64,000 nt of DNA from Ficedula albicollis (Eukaryota; Chordata; Aves; Passeriformes; Muscicapidae). Below the pieces are notes generated by a model. The model was given only the letters and a program-made list of their open reading frames with translations. It was not told the DNA's origin and ran no database searches. A program made the translations under genes and the position numbers. The DNA lies in NCBI RefSeq assembly GCF_000247815.1, contig NC_021678.1, positions 11,863,322 to 11,927,321 on the forward strand. Direction: 5' to 3'. Below are positions 45,066 to 58,100 of the stretch, piece after piece (positions within the stretch are counted from its first letter, which is position 1; the number at the start of each line of letters is the position of its first letter).

Positions 45066-45108
45066 GTCCAGCTGTGCCTGCGGTGGTCAGCGTTTGAACT
45101 GACAGTGC

Positions 45109-45136
45109 GGGGAAAAAAAAAAAAAAAAGCAACAAA

Positions 45137-45174
<38 letters not shown>

Positions 45175-45196
45175 AAAAAAAAAAAAAGCAACAAAC
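45109..45196. repeat. Direct repeat GGG-A(n)-GCAACAAAC bracketing a G tract
   Basis: Left copy 45109-45137: gggg, 16 A, gcaacaaac. Right copy 45171-45196: ggg, 14 A, gcaacaaac. The G tract lies between and merges with the ggg of the right copy. As at 11.3 kb, the flank is repeated across the tract. Confidence 0.9.
45138..45173 (+). repeat. Pure G tract (36 bases)
   Basis: The shortest of the six G runs. Its left neighbour is gcaacaaac and its right neighbour a poly(A) run. Being bracketed by repeated flank suggests a consensus artefact rather than a natural tract. Confidence 0.85.
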
Positions 45197-45440
45197 AATC
45201 GACCCCCGGGAAGCGAATGTGACACTTCTTTGCTGCCTCTCAAAGGGCAAACTGGCAGTTTAAGTTGTGGCCAGCCGAGCACCAGCCTTTTCCTGCCACC
45301 CTCCGCGGTGCAGAGCCACTTCCTTCCCCGTACAACCTGCACAAAGGCACCTCCACCTCTTAAAGGCGCACCCGGCCCTCTCGCAGTGAAGCAGCCGGCA
45401 GGTTCCAGCGAGAAACAAGCAAAACACAAACAATAAAAAA
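45197..45440. other. CpG-moderate shoulder of the island
   Basis: From aatcgacccccgggaagcg to gcacccggccctctcgcag, CpG content tapers off to the right. No exon is identified. Confidence 0.35.
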
Positions 45441-45691
45441 AGGAGGACTTGAAAAAAATACTGCCTCTCCAGCTAAATTCCTTTCAGTGAAAAAATGGCC
45501 CCAGGTTCCCTTGCTATGCCTACAGTCACTTAAATGTGCTTACCAAACACCTTAGCAGAGAGTCGGCAACATGACAGATCGGAGCAGCAAACTATCACAG
45601 ATATCAAAGAGCAGCTCTTCTCTGAAAAGTGATTCCATAAAAAAGCATTGTCAGATTTCATGTTCTTTTCTTTTTTTTCTTTTCCCCCTAG

Positions 45692-45709
45692 GGAATCCAC
45701 TACAAACAG
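45692..45709 (+). other. Candidate 18-nt microexon-like unit on the plus strand
   Basis: A long pyrimidine tract (ttctttttttcttttccccc, then tag) is followed by 18 bases, ggaatccactacaaacag, and then a near-perfect donor gtaagaat. The 18 bases divide by three and are open in this frame (GIHYKQ). It lies antisense to ZMIZ1, so if used it would belong to an antisense or unknown RNA. Chance is quite possible. Confidence 0.2.
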
Positions 45710-48700
45710 GTAAGAATTATGTGAGCTCTCTCTTAACTTCCCTTCCTGACATAGGATCTCAAGGTCAGCCTGTCAGACAGGGTTATTGCTTTCCCTCCAC
45801 AGCCATCAGACCAAGCAGAACTGCAAACCAAACCATCCACACTTTGTACAATCTCAGAGCTGCACAAGTGTGGCTGAAGGAACACTTCACAACAACACAA
45901 CTGCTCCAGCTGCTCCAGGACTCAGCACTGGGCCAGCTTCCCTAGCAGACAGTCTGCACAGCCTGGGCAAGCCTTCAGCTAGGTCCTCACAGATGCAGGT
46001 GGACCCACCGGGCTGCTGTAGCAAACTCTTACACAAAATGTAGTTTCCATTGCAGTTGGTCAAATTTCAGATTCAGTCACACGGAAGGAAAGTACAGAAC
46101 CTTGCACATTTTTTTCATTGCCTTTCAGAGTAGACAGATGCTTTAATGAGATGTAAATTATACAGCTAGACTGGCAGAATAGATATAGGAAGCCCAAGTT
46201 TTAGGGTACTGTCAAAGCAATGAGAAGTATGTCAATAATCCAAAACAAGTACCAAATTGCCCTACTAATGTAAGTGCACTGAGTTCAGACTTGGTGGATG
46301 TGAATGAAATTGATAATTGCTCTAATGCTACATGAATTCTTGATAGAATGAACATTCCTGTGCTTGTTTTGGGCTTTACTCCATTTACAGAGTTTTCACA
46401 CAATTCATAAGCTATCAGGTGGTTTTTTTTTGTATTTTGAATAAACACACAAAGCAGCAACAAGAAACATCAGGTGGTTCCAAGGCATATCAGGTGGTTG
46501 CAAGGTCCCAGGTACTGAGACTGGCTCGTTCCTCACACAAGCCTTGATTAAGTTATTTTCACATCAGGTGGTTCCAAGGTCCCAGGTACTGAGACTGGCT
46601 CCTTCCTCACACAAGCCTTGATTAAGTTATTTTCTGAAGGTGAAAAGTAGTATTTTTTTTTTCTGTATAGAAAACACATTTCCCAGTATCCTAGGTTTTT
46701 TTTTTCCTACCTACCATCATAAGTAGTATCTCTCTGCAATTAAATTGCTCTTTCTAGTGTAACAGTGTCAGTTTCTCTTTTAAAGTTGCCTGTCTTTTCA
46801 GAGGAAGTGGTTTAGAGTAGACAAATCACTTATCTAAAAATTATGTACTTACTTCTCCTTTGACAAATCTTCAGCAGGTTTCTAATCCCACCCTGCCACT
46901 TGAAATATCACTTTCTGTGATGACATTTGAGTCATAGTTGTCAGAAGCATCAGGCTCTGTAGTCAAATGGATTAAATCACACTTCATAGCATGCACTATT
47001 TTGAAGAAGGAGTGGTTTATCATTTGTAGAAATTAATCATAACAGTTTTTTCTCTAGGGCAAATTCCCAATCATTTTTAAAGATTACTATGTTTAAGCCC
47101 CTCTGACAGCAGTATGTCAAATTACATCACAAGGAAGGTTATCTCAGGCAATGATAACTATTAACACAACTCACTGAAGGCACATTCTAGTGGGAGAAGC
47201 AGGTCTGTACTGGGAAGCACCTTTTTTATGCAGGGGTGGGAGAGCAGGCTCTTTGGCTGTGCTTTGTTTGGCTCTGTTGAGACCCCAGGGATCCCAGTGT
47301 CTGGGGTGTGCCTGCTGCTGGCTGCTGTCCCAGCTCAGCCCACAGGGGAGGGGAGACAGGGGTCAGGACATCTTTGAGTTCTACTGGGGGGAAAGAGGAG
47401 ACGCTCACTTGGAGCACCTCTAGCTGATTAAGGAAAGGAGTTACAAGATTTCCAGAGAAGTCCTATTTATCTCAAAGCAGGAGGCAGTGTTTGTCTGTTT
47501 TGCATACACTGCCAATGCAAAACAATATTACTGACAAACTTTGCACATCTCAATCCTGTCAGTCACTGCTTGGCACAGAAGCAAACCATGTTCCTATGGT
47601 ACTGCTGTTTGCTCTCCATGCCACGACACCTCTCTGAAGGAGTGCATTTTTAAGAAGTCCAAAGTCTGTCCTTAAGTTGCCATGATGCAACAGACATGCC
47701 CATGGAACACCAATTTTTTATGGTGAGCAAGATAATGATGTGAACACATTCATATGTTCAGGTACCTTTGATTGCTCAACACAAACAGCATGATGCTTAT
47801 CTTCAACTACTTCAAGTGAGGTAGCCTTTGGGCATAATTCTCGATTCTCTCCTTCCTTGCCTCTCTTTGGTGATATTGCAAAAACTTAAATCAAATAGAT
47901 CAACACCTATAATAAGGTGCAGATAACCAACAGCAAAAGAAGGAGAGGCTGCAGAGAGGTGGAGAACAAATAACCCATTTGGATACTTCAGCATCAAGGA
48001 GACTCCAGGAGGAGGGACAGCATCATGTTCTACTGTAATATCATTGTGAGAGGTATGCTGAGAAAAGAGCAGAGAAGGAAAGCATTAAATGGGTAAGGAA
48101 AATCTCTTCAAGTAGCTGCAATAGCAGTTATTGCCCACTGAGTCATAATATAATCCTTTAGCAATGCAAATTTTCTATGGCCAAAGATTTAAAGGTTTAT
48201 CTCAGGGGCCAATCTTTATTCATCTGAGTTTTGCTGCACTGCTGAACACAGCAGGGTAGTTCCTTACAATATTTGTCTAGAGCAGGTTATTTGCCCAAGA
48301 ATTAGTTCCCTGGATATGTATATATTTTACTATTGATTCAAAGGATTCAGAAAACTCTTTAGAAGGCTTACAATTACATAGCTGAAATACACAGAATACA
48401 TGGATCAGTGGCCTTGTCGACTTTTCCTAATGTTTCACAGTAGGTTGAATCAGTTGAAGCTGTTATAAATCTAAGGGCTGCATCCCAGTAAAAAATCAGC
48501 CCTGCACTTGAAAAACAGAAATTAAAATCCTTTGACACTGCATCAAGTGTCTTCCATGCATAACCCATTTTTACATAACCAAATAAACTCCTTCCAAAAA
48601 GAGGTGTGGAGGGAATACCCAGTATTTAAAAGCACAGTAAAAAAAGACCCTTTCACATGATTAAGTCCTATCCTGTTTAAGGAAGAGATTACTATATAGC

Positions 48701-48751
48701 AAATAATTCTGTGACTAAGGTACATACCTTTTGGTCACCTTCTGCATTAGG
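45710..48751. other. Intronic sequence, no gene seen
   Basis: AT-rich, with a short GC-richer patch at 47190-47410. Apart from the 74-bp tandem duplication at 46469-46633 nothing is recognised. The patch at 47190-47410 has a plus-strand frame of 77 codons with no similarity. Confidence 0.5.
46469..46633. repeat. 74-bp tandem duplication with extra partial copies
   Basis: Copies start at 46489 and 46563 (atcaggtggttgcaaggtcc / atcaggtggttccaaggtcc) and run through cttgattaagttatttt. They differ at two bases. A partial copy, atcaggtggttccaaggc, precedes them at 46469. Confidence 0.9.
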
Positions 48752-48924
48752 CTGTATAAAACAAAGGTAGGGAAGTACAAAAGGTAGCATCTTATTTTTT
48801 TCCTGTTGCCCATGACCATTGTTTGCTTGTAGCCCTACTGTCTAAAACAAAGGTAGGGAAGTACAAAAGGTAGGCATCTTATTTTTTTCCTATTGCCCAT
48901 GACCATTGTTTGCTTGTAGCCCTT
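48752..48924. repeat. 86-bp tandem duplication, two copies
   Basis: Copies at 48752-48837 and 48838-48924 (ctgt-taaaacaaaggtaggg to gcttgtagccct). They differ by two substitutions and one inserted g (tagcat versus taggcat). Confidence 0.9.
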
Positions 48925-51900
48925 GGTAACTAAATGTTTTGATGAACCCCCTGATCTGAACCTGGAAACACCAAATGCTGCTTTGGAGGCACACAGCAAT
49001 TGGACCAAAACACTCAAAATCTTCTGAAAGACACGCCTTATTTAACTTTCAAGACCGTGGAAATGTCATGTTTGTGTTACCCCATTACAAAACAATACTC
49101 CTCCAAGCCTCTGCAAAGACTCAGGATAGACCTTTAGGCACTCTGATGAACACCTCTTCTCAATTGCCAAAACATTTTGAAAAGGAGATCTACCTTAAGA
49201 CCATCTAATAATGTTGCAATATTCTAATCTCTATTTCCTTCATTCTTTCTTTTGATTTAATATCTTTAACATGTGCAGAAAAACAAGATGATCCATAAAA
49301 TTACAATGCAAAAAACACTCAGAAATACACAGTGAAGCCATTCATTATTGTATCTTTGCTTCTCCTCATAGCTATGCTTTTATGGAAAACTGTGAAGCAA
49401 AAGTAACCAAAGCATGCAGAAACAAAGAACAAAGTACACCAAGGAAAAAATAACATCAGTAATGTGGCGTGGCAGTCAGAAGAGAGGCTTGACAGACCTA
49501 AGGTGTCACTGTACTGATCAGCTCAGAGTTGTCCCCAGGGCTATTTCACCTGCAGCTGCCCCCTCACAGCCCAGCTTGTCCATCAGGTAAAGACAGATGC
49601 AATACACCCCACCTGTGATGCAGTGCCCTTATTTTAATGTATCTATTTTGCTACAAATGCAAATGTATGTTTTAAAATCTGCTTTTCATGACACAGGAGC
49701 TTCATTGTTTTTCTAACTTTTGGATGCCTCTAGTGGAATTCCTAGGTAAACTGGAACATGGCACAAATGGCTTTCAGTGCCTCATTTGGTGCTTGAGCTA
49801 GAGCTCATGACATCTCTAGCAAATCAGAAACTACTCAAAATTAATTGAAGCCCTTTCCATTCAACATCCATTTTTCAGCATGATCAGGTGGATTTCTAAA
49901 ACATTCATATTTTTCACAAAGTTTTGATAAAATATTGCTATACCACACCTTGCAAACTGCTTGATTGTCCTCATGTAGCTTAGACATTTTTAGCCTTCTA
50001 CTACTTTGGGGAATAGCTGATGAACCATTCTTTATATTTCAAACAACACTTTCAGAATTCTTATGTTCTGCAAAGTACTAAAAACTTTGTTATAAGAAAG
50101 CAAGATTTGCAAATGCAATGAGGATTGCTACCTCTCTAAGAAAGTTTTAGTATGTACTTCAATAAAATATTTTTTCTGCTGCTTTTCAGGATGGTTATGA
50201 ATATATTCTCCCTGAAAGTATTTGGTTTTATTGAGCACATAGCAGAAGCCCCACCTCTGCCAAGGTGTGGGTTAATTAGAGGTAAGCTTTCTCTCTCCCT
50301 GATTAATTGTTCAAGGGGATAAGGAGGCAGCTCTGAAGACAGCAACTTAATCAGGTCCCACTGAAAGAAGATAGAAAACTATTACAACAGCAGCTTGTGA
50401 GGCAATGTAGAACTAATGGCATGGAAAAGAGTAAATTAAACTGAAGCTTGGAAAGTAGAAGCCCTGCTAGTGCTCCTGAACACTTCTTGGCATTGCAAAT
50501 CCAGTCTGAACTGTTTTGACTCTCCACAATTATTTTCCAGAAATATAAATTGTAAGAATATTCCTCATTGAGATCTCAAAAGAATAAGCCCTCCATGAAT
50601 AGTCAATCCCAGGGACTATTTTCTTTTATCTTTTCCTTCTAAACCTTCATTTCCAGTTGACACTTCATATCCCAGCCCCATCACAGCAGTGTGAGGAGCT
50701 GCTGCTCTGGTTTTCTGGCTCAGCTGAGTTGTCTTACCCTCTGCATGCAGAGCCTTCTTGGTCCCATTTCACTGAGCTGCATCTACACCAAAAACTGCTT
50801 TGAGAGGAAATTTAGGCTATTTGCTTATATTCTTTTCATTACCACTTTTTAAAACAAATCCACTAATATATGGAAGGTCTCAGTTGTGAGAAGGAATATG
50901 GGATACATATGTCTTGAGTGGGACATAAATGCAGTAAGAAAAGATGTAAAGAGAATATATGTCCTTCATTATCCTCACTATTTATATTCTATACATAGGA
51001 AAGTTCATGACAGAACTTCTCTGTGCTATGAGTGAACTCTGAGAGCATTAAAATGAGAAAGCTGAGATGCAGTGTTTTATGTTTGTTTTTTTTTTTAATT
51101 TAAAAACACCTCTATGAAAACAACACAGAATATCACTTTCTTCAAATCAATTGTGGAGTGTAGAAAACCATCAAAAGTGAATTCAGATGTTTCATGATAC
51201 CCTATCAAAACATATGAGGGGTTATATAATAACCAAATAGATAAAAGTCCAAAGTTACAAATTAGAAGAAAAGTTACAAATTGGTGGCTATGCATCACTG
51301 TCTTGGAAAGCTTCCATTCTGGAATACAAAGACATTCATCATTTGGAGGCCAGCTCATGCTTCTAGCTTTGTATTTAAACAACCCCATGTACCATCATCA
51401 TACACTTTTTATATCAATCTGCCAGAAAGCCATAGTTATTTTTAGAGGACTGTGAGATGAAGTACAGTTTAGCTTGCTAAGTAGCCTAATAAGGCAAAAT
51501 GCTCTTGGTGAAGACCAAATGCAGTCACTGTCACTCTTTCCCTCATACTCTAATCAATTTCTAAGAGCATTCCTAATTTTTCCCACTTACTGAGGATTAC
51601 TGTATTAGCAACAGGACTGAACTAGAGGGAGAGAGGCATTCTTTATTATTTTCTCAGTTTTGATAATCAAACTTAGAGTGATTGAAGAAAAAATGGAATG
51701 GTCTGAAAAGAAAGGGGCTTTGCTCAGAGTTAAAGGAACCTCTCAGTAGACAATCATTTTAAGAGAAACAGCAGCTTAACATCAGTTTTTGCTTTCAGAA
51801 ACTGGCAAACTCGGCTCTCAGTTTCTCCAAATACTTCAAGGCCTCAAAGCTTCAAAGTGAATATAAAGGACTCTCAGAGAGTACTGGCATGTTTAAATAA

Positions 51901-51994
51901 TAGCAAGAATCTTAAAACTAGAAAAGTTCTCATATCTACTAGATTACTTACGATCTGAGAAAAATACTCACTTTGACATGTTAATGCTAGGAGG
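48925..51994. other. Intronic sequence, no gene seen
   Basis: AT-rich and unique. A T run lies near 51086-51097. Frames are short and unrecognised. Confidence 0.55.
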
Positions 51995-52353
51995 AGGGTG
52001 ATGGTTACTGATAGAGGGGGGTGACTCTGGTACAATTTATGAGAACAGGATTAAACCCAGCAATTAACACAGGTTTCTATCTTTAGTAATTATTCATATA
52101 CCTGTTCAGCTGATTATAAGTCATAGCTCCAGGGTGATGGTTACTGCTAGAGGGGGGTGACTCTGGTACAATTTATGAGAACAGGATTAAACCCAGCAAT
52201 TAACACAGGTTTCTATCAGGGTGATGGTTACTGATAGAGGGGGGTGACTCTGGTACAATTTATGAGAACAGGATTAAACCCAGCAATTAACACAGGTTTC
52301 TATCTTTAGTAATTATTCATATACCTGTTCAGCTGATTATAAGTCATAGCTCC
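51995..52353. repeat. Compound tandem repeat, layout C-D-C'-C-D
   Basis: C (86 bp, agggtgatggttactgatag to caggtttctat) lies at 51995-52080, 52131-52216 and 52218-52303. D (50 bp, ctttagtaattattcatata to catagctcc) lies at 52081-52130 and 52304-52353. By eye the outer copies are identical. The middle C' has a private change (ctgcta for ctgata) and lacks D. Confidence 0.95.
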
Positions 52354-55094
52354 AGGCTGTCTGCCTGCACTGCTAGGACACAGACAGCAACCTTTGCTAA
52401 ATTGACTCCACTGGCTATGCTCATGCTGCAGGAGCTGTTTTCAAGGACAGATGTACAATGTTATATGGATAAAGAGAGGAGCAAATTAAAGATGGGTGTT
52501 CTGTCAGGAAAAGGACTGAAGAACTTGTGTCAGCATTTCTCTACATTAATAAGACTTTAGATTTTTAACCCTTCACTACCATTACTTAGATTTAAGAAGA
52601 ATGTTCCTTATTTTATAGGTAGCATAACTGCATCTCCTCAAATAAAATAATGAAAATACAATAGTTAAGAACAAAATACAAGGGCATGTAAGATAAATAA
52701 ACATATACCCACATATAGATATAGAGGAATTCCATTAAGAGCATTCAATCCTTCTTAAACTGTGATTAATTTTGAAGTATCACAGCTTGTGGGTTAAATA
52801 AGCTGAGTAGAGTAGAACATGAAGTTACCAAAACTTATTATTACCACACAGAAGTATCACTCACTTTGAGATCACCTAGCACATATATATACCTGGCACA
52901 TTCCTACCAAACAGCTACACTCACATTTTTCATTTTTCTTTTTACCATCTTCTGTATATTTCTCTTTAAAGTGGTCTATGTATTTCTTTAAAGGAGGATG
53001 AAAGTCTTCTAGGCCTGAGAAATATTTAGCAGTACAATCATAGAAGATAGCCCTGCTGCCAGCTCCTACCAAGCACAGACACAGCTCATAGTGGTGAGAG
53101 GCTATGCCTTATACTGCCCTTACTGGGCTCTCACTGAAATTAAATTTACAATTGAAGGTTTATGTGATACCACTGAAAGAGTTTCTGGCATGCATATAAA
53201 CATACCCTATTTTACTAGAGGATTTCTAGCATAGATCTAGCCTACTTTGAGTGTAAGAGCAAATCTACACCTTGGAATGTTCACACTTCAAGATCTTCTA
53301 ATAACTACATCCATCTGTTAAATAATTTACATTCTGAAAGAATATGAAGCAATAGTATAGCAACGAAAATATACATAATCTGGAAAATACCCAACACTGT
53401 TTCTTACTTCTCTCCTGCAACATCACATGGAGAGTTTCACAGAAGTTATGCTTTTATGATGTACAGGTACCAGAACAGAATCTTGTCCCAAGAGATGCTT
53501 TGAATGGAACTACCCTCTTTTTAATCAATATGCATCAGTTGAGTCTCTCTGTCCACTATTACCTTGGTGGGCTGTCCACAGCCAAAAGACTGAGTGTTAA
53601 GGATTAACTGTTTCACAGCAGAAGCTTTAAAATGGAAGGTTTGATGGTGAGCTAGTAAAATCAGGAAAATTTTGTATCTTTCCTTAGGCCATAAATGTGC
53701 TTTACTTTTTTCTTTTCCTATTCAAAACCACTGTTAAATAAACATTACAGCTGAACATACTCTTTGGAAGCTTAACCAGACAACTGTATTTTAATCACTT
53801 AATTTCTTTTAATTACTTAAAGTACTTTGAGAACACACACTCAAGTATCTCCTCTAACTATAAAAACTGAAATGAAAGTTCAGGTGCAGTGAGACCAGTT
53901 TAAATGAGAGAGTACAATCTGGAGAAGATGAGAAAATAAAATTTTGGGTACTTCAACTTCAGAAAGCATAATTAGGTCTGATTTTTCTAAAAATGCTAAA
54001 TCTCCTGCTGCTACAAGTTAAGCATCTTTAATAGATTTTCGGTTCAGCACATCCAAGAACTGAGAAACCACATGTCATTACCACAGCTTTTAACTTTTTG
54101 GCCAAACAGACAATGTCAACTCTCCAAACTATTTACTGACTACTGTACCTTTATAATCAACATTTTGGCAGATTATTTAAGTGCGGCTTAACACACTTTA
54201 GTGGTACTCTGTAGGCCACTTATCTGGGCCTGGAGGATCTGCTGTTGGAAAAATGCGATGTGGGTTTTAAAATTTAAACTCATATTAAAATTTTTTCTTA
54301 AAGGAGATGTAATATACTTTCATACCTAGAAAGAAAAGCCAATAGAGTGAAAGCAAATTGTTTTTACCAAAGTTAAGATAAATAAAGTTATGAAAGTTAC
54401 ATTTCTCTTTAGTCAAGGCACTATTAGACATATTTACAGAAATCAGCATGAACAGAAAAAAAGATTCTGCTTTTGCTTAAAGATGATTTCTGTGATGAGG
54501 TATTACAAAGGACAAACCTTCATGAGGCAGGGACTTTCCAGGAGGAAAGATGAAACTTCTACAGTGCCGCACATCTCATCAAAACCATTTTATTTTCTCA
54601 TGAAGAGGATGTCCTCTCCAAATTGCCTTTCTCTTGCTTTGAATCACCTTTACCTCTCTGAAGACATTCTTCTGAGTGAAGGCCTATGATTTTAATATTT
54701 GTAGCCCTGACAAAATTAGGGTTTATATTCTAGTACTATCTGCACTCTCATCTGCTATATCTTTCTGGGATTTGATGGTAGCTCTTATCTCTGCTGAAGG
54801 AGCCAAGTTTAGTGACCTGAGTCTCCCCACTTCAAACAGATCAGAATCATGGGGGTCTGCCTTAAACTCCTGTATCAAAGTCAGAGAGGGAGAAATGGAA
54901 GTCAGTTTTACAAAGAAAAGAAAAGAAGTTAATGAGTAACTTTCAATACCACTCCTCAACAGCTTAATCATTTAGTAGAGAGAAATGACTATTTCAGCAA
55001 GATGAAAAGACTTATATGCCTTCTAACACTCTTGGAAATCTTGTCATGCTCCTGGGACTAGAGAGGCGAAAGAAGCAAAGATAAAGTAATTTTG

Positions 55095-55096
<2 letters not shown>
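52354..55096. other. Intronic sequence, no gene seen
   Basis: AT-rich. Plus-strand frames at 54390-54689 and 54676-54939 are unrecognised and lack splice context. Confidence 0.55.

Positions 55097-55134
<38 letters not shown>
55097..55134 (+). repeat. T homopolymer (38 bases)
   Basis: An uninterrupted T run, equal to poly(A) on the minus strand. It could be the tail of a minus-strand retrocopy to its right, but no source gene was recognised in the adjacent sequence. Confidence 0.85.
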
Positions 55135-58100
55135 CCACTGGTACAAAGGGGCAGATGGGAGAGAGATAACCCTAGTTTCTCAATAACCCTCGATATGTCA
55201 CTTCTGTGCTCCTACTCCCATTTCAGATACATGCCACTGACTGCAAACCATCTCCTGCTACACTATAAGCAAACTATTTCAAGTCTACAGCACAATTTAA
55301 TTTTTCCACACGAGGAAAACAAACTTTTTCTTGGGTTCTCTATGAAAACAACAAGGATTCACTTCATTTTTGTTAGCAATTCCCCTATAGAGAATATTTT
55401 AGGAAGTAGTGTACATGGGTGTAGGTTTTTTAATTGGCTTCCAGGGTATGTCATATATAACACTTCTCACCCAGTGCATGCCTATTGACCTGTACTCTCT
55501 CTGCTGGCCTCTGGATGAAAAAAAACCCCACACATACACACACATATTCTTGGTTTGTTTTTTTTCTGTTGCAACTTCATTTACATTACTGAATACTTTT
55601 TCCAAAATAAAATAATGGAGCCATCAGGAAAAAACCCCTATTTATCTTTAAATTTGGAGTTATTTAAAAGTCAAAGCAGCAGACCCATGCAAGTAGTTTC
55701 TATACATTGGGAAAAAACATGCAAATTCTATCAATTTGTGATGAGAAATAAATAAAACCAAACCATGGATCAAATCAACACTTTGTTTTAAGTATCAGCA
55801 GTGCTACAGAAGAGATGAACTAAGCTGAAAGTGTATGGGTCCAATGTAAGTAATTTTCTTATGACTAATCACTGGAGTTACACTACTGCCCAGAGACACA
55901 AGGAGGATTAGAGTATCATTGTAACAGAAGATCAGGTCTATTTGCTAACTTCTAGCTTTAAAAGTACATTCTTTTAAATTCTTAAGAATGCTTAAGACTT
56001 TGACACTAACTTATACGACAGCAAGAATAATTCAAGGGCACTAAAGAAAAGGGCCTGAATCCCTACAGAATGCCACAGGAAGGCAAGTAACCACCTTAAG
56101 CCTACTAAAATGTGTAACACAATTTACATGATTCTGATAAAATATTTATATTGCTTTCAGACAAAGTATTGACTGAGATATTTTGTCAAAAACATGAAAA
56201 CATTCTCTAAATCATTACATCAGATTAAAGAGCTGGTATTTACGCAGCAATGCTCTTTCAGGGTACTCATCCTGCAGACAGAGAAAGGCAAGGTAAGAAA
56301 AAACTTGTGAGAAAACAAGACTTCTGTAGTGTGCATAACACTACTGAGGATGACGGTGTCAATCAACTGCAATGCCAGCTAGCAAGTAAGCTCAAACACA
56401 GAGTGTAAATCTGAAGGAAAATCCATACATTCTTTTAACTACCAGAGCAGCAAGTGGTGCCCTTGGGAGAAGCAGCCAAGACAAGTGGGAGCAGCCACCT
56501 CTGTTACTGCCTCCTGGGAGGCAGCACCGAGGAGAAGGAACAGCTTTCAAGACCAAGGTGTGCTTTGGGGAGGCAGTCACACTGGGGATTGCTCCAAATT
56601 AGACCAAATTCTCCCCAGCAACCAGGCACACTTTCCTTTCTGCATTTATAAATGGAAAAAAGACAGAGACATAGAAAAGAAGGCATTTTTGCCCAGCCTC
56701 TTACAAAGTAAAAGCAGCACCCAACCCCAAGCACCATTAGTTTTATTTACAAAGAGAGTAAACAGAGAGGTGAAAAAGGAAAGAAATCACTGTGTCGTCA
56801 CTTGAGCCCTGCTTGGGAGGAATTCAACACATTATTGTCATCGATTATACAGTGCTTAACAGCAAATCCACTGCTTGCCTGTTATCCTCAGCTCAGGGAA
56901 TGGACAGTGACAGGACTGTTGGTACAGACCATAGGCAGAGGGTGAGGAGGTCACTGTGCTCTGGGGGGCACTGAGTCAGGTACTGATACAGAGCACTCGG
57001 TCCCCTGGGGCAAGACTGGCTCCTCTCTGCCACTGACTGCATTGCCCTGAACAGTCTCATAAAAACATGATCCCTAAACTGAGATGCTTGGTTAAACCGG
57101 GTTTCTGACTGCTCTGTGGCAAAGACCTCACTGTGGCAAATTGTAATTAGTCTAAAAGCTCTTGTAACAGAGTTAACACTGTCCATTTCCACAGGAGGTT
57201 CCTCATTTTTAAGAACACAATCTCAAACCCAGGAGGAAGCTTCACAACTCTGTAAACTCTTTATCTTCTCTCTCAAAAAAGATACCAGCAGAAAAACAGT
57301 GGCATGACAAAAGCAGTGGGGAGACTCAAGACAGCAGTTCCCAGTTCTCTGACAGGGTTAACTCAGTTCCCACCTCTTCTTTTCCAACCATTGCCTTCCT
57401 TTACTCTCCTTCCTATCTATCTCAGAAAGTTATTCATAGGAAGGACCCTCAAAATGTGCGTGGAGTTTCTTAGCACAAATGGCACTGACCTCATAGGGGC
57501 CTGTGAGAGCACCAGTAACATCAACACTACAACCAACCAGTGCAGCATCAGGGCACCAGAAAAACCACAGATGACATCCTTTGAAAATTCTGCACTTTCT
57601 TCTTCCGTGACTGCAGCAGATGATGTCACCTCCTTAGGACAGAGTACACTGATTACAGCCAGTAGTCAGTGTAACAAATGTCTAGCCCACTAATAAAGAG
57701 ATTAAGGCAAGAACTAAGTTTTTCAATAACTTGTTTAAGAAGGTAACATTACACATTTAAGAAGGCTTTGAGTGATAGACTTCTTTTCAAAAGACATATC
57801 ATTATAATCAAGAATGTGACTAAAACAGCTGAGTTTCAGACTGTTCACTTGGCTAAGTGGTCTTTTGCTATGGTTTGGGTTGTGATAAGGTCTGGGTCAT
57901 CTTGTTACCATCAAGAGCTGTTCAGCAGCACATACAGCATCTTGAACTCAGGGAATTTCATACATAAGGATTTTGCTTTGGAAAATGTTTCACTTTACAT
58001 TTGTCATTTAATGCTTAGTCAGTAGGCTGTGTTCCTGAAACATTATCCCATACATGGAATTTGGGTTGTTTCTCACTTACTGCTTTCCTCCACTGTCCCC

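Noticed and set aside
47190..47423. GC-richer stretch considered as an LTR fragment
   Set aside because: No terminal TG/CA, no target-site duplication, no paired LTR and no internal retroviral sequence seen.
57304..57693. 129-codon Ser/Thr-rich plus-strand frame
   Set aside because: No signal peptide, domain or splice context; composition mirrors the local base content.
57915..57950. Minus-strand peptide DAVCAAEQ resembling the AVCAANRD segment expected just upstream in ZMIZ1
   Set aside because: Residues on both sides fail to match (no GYRLL before, no DKF after) and a stop follows soon. Chance similarity.
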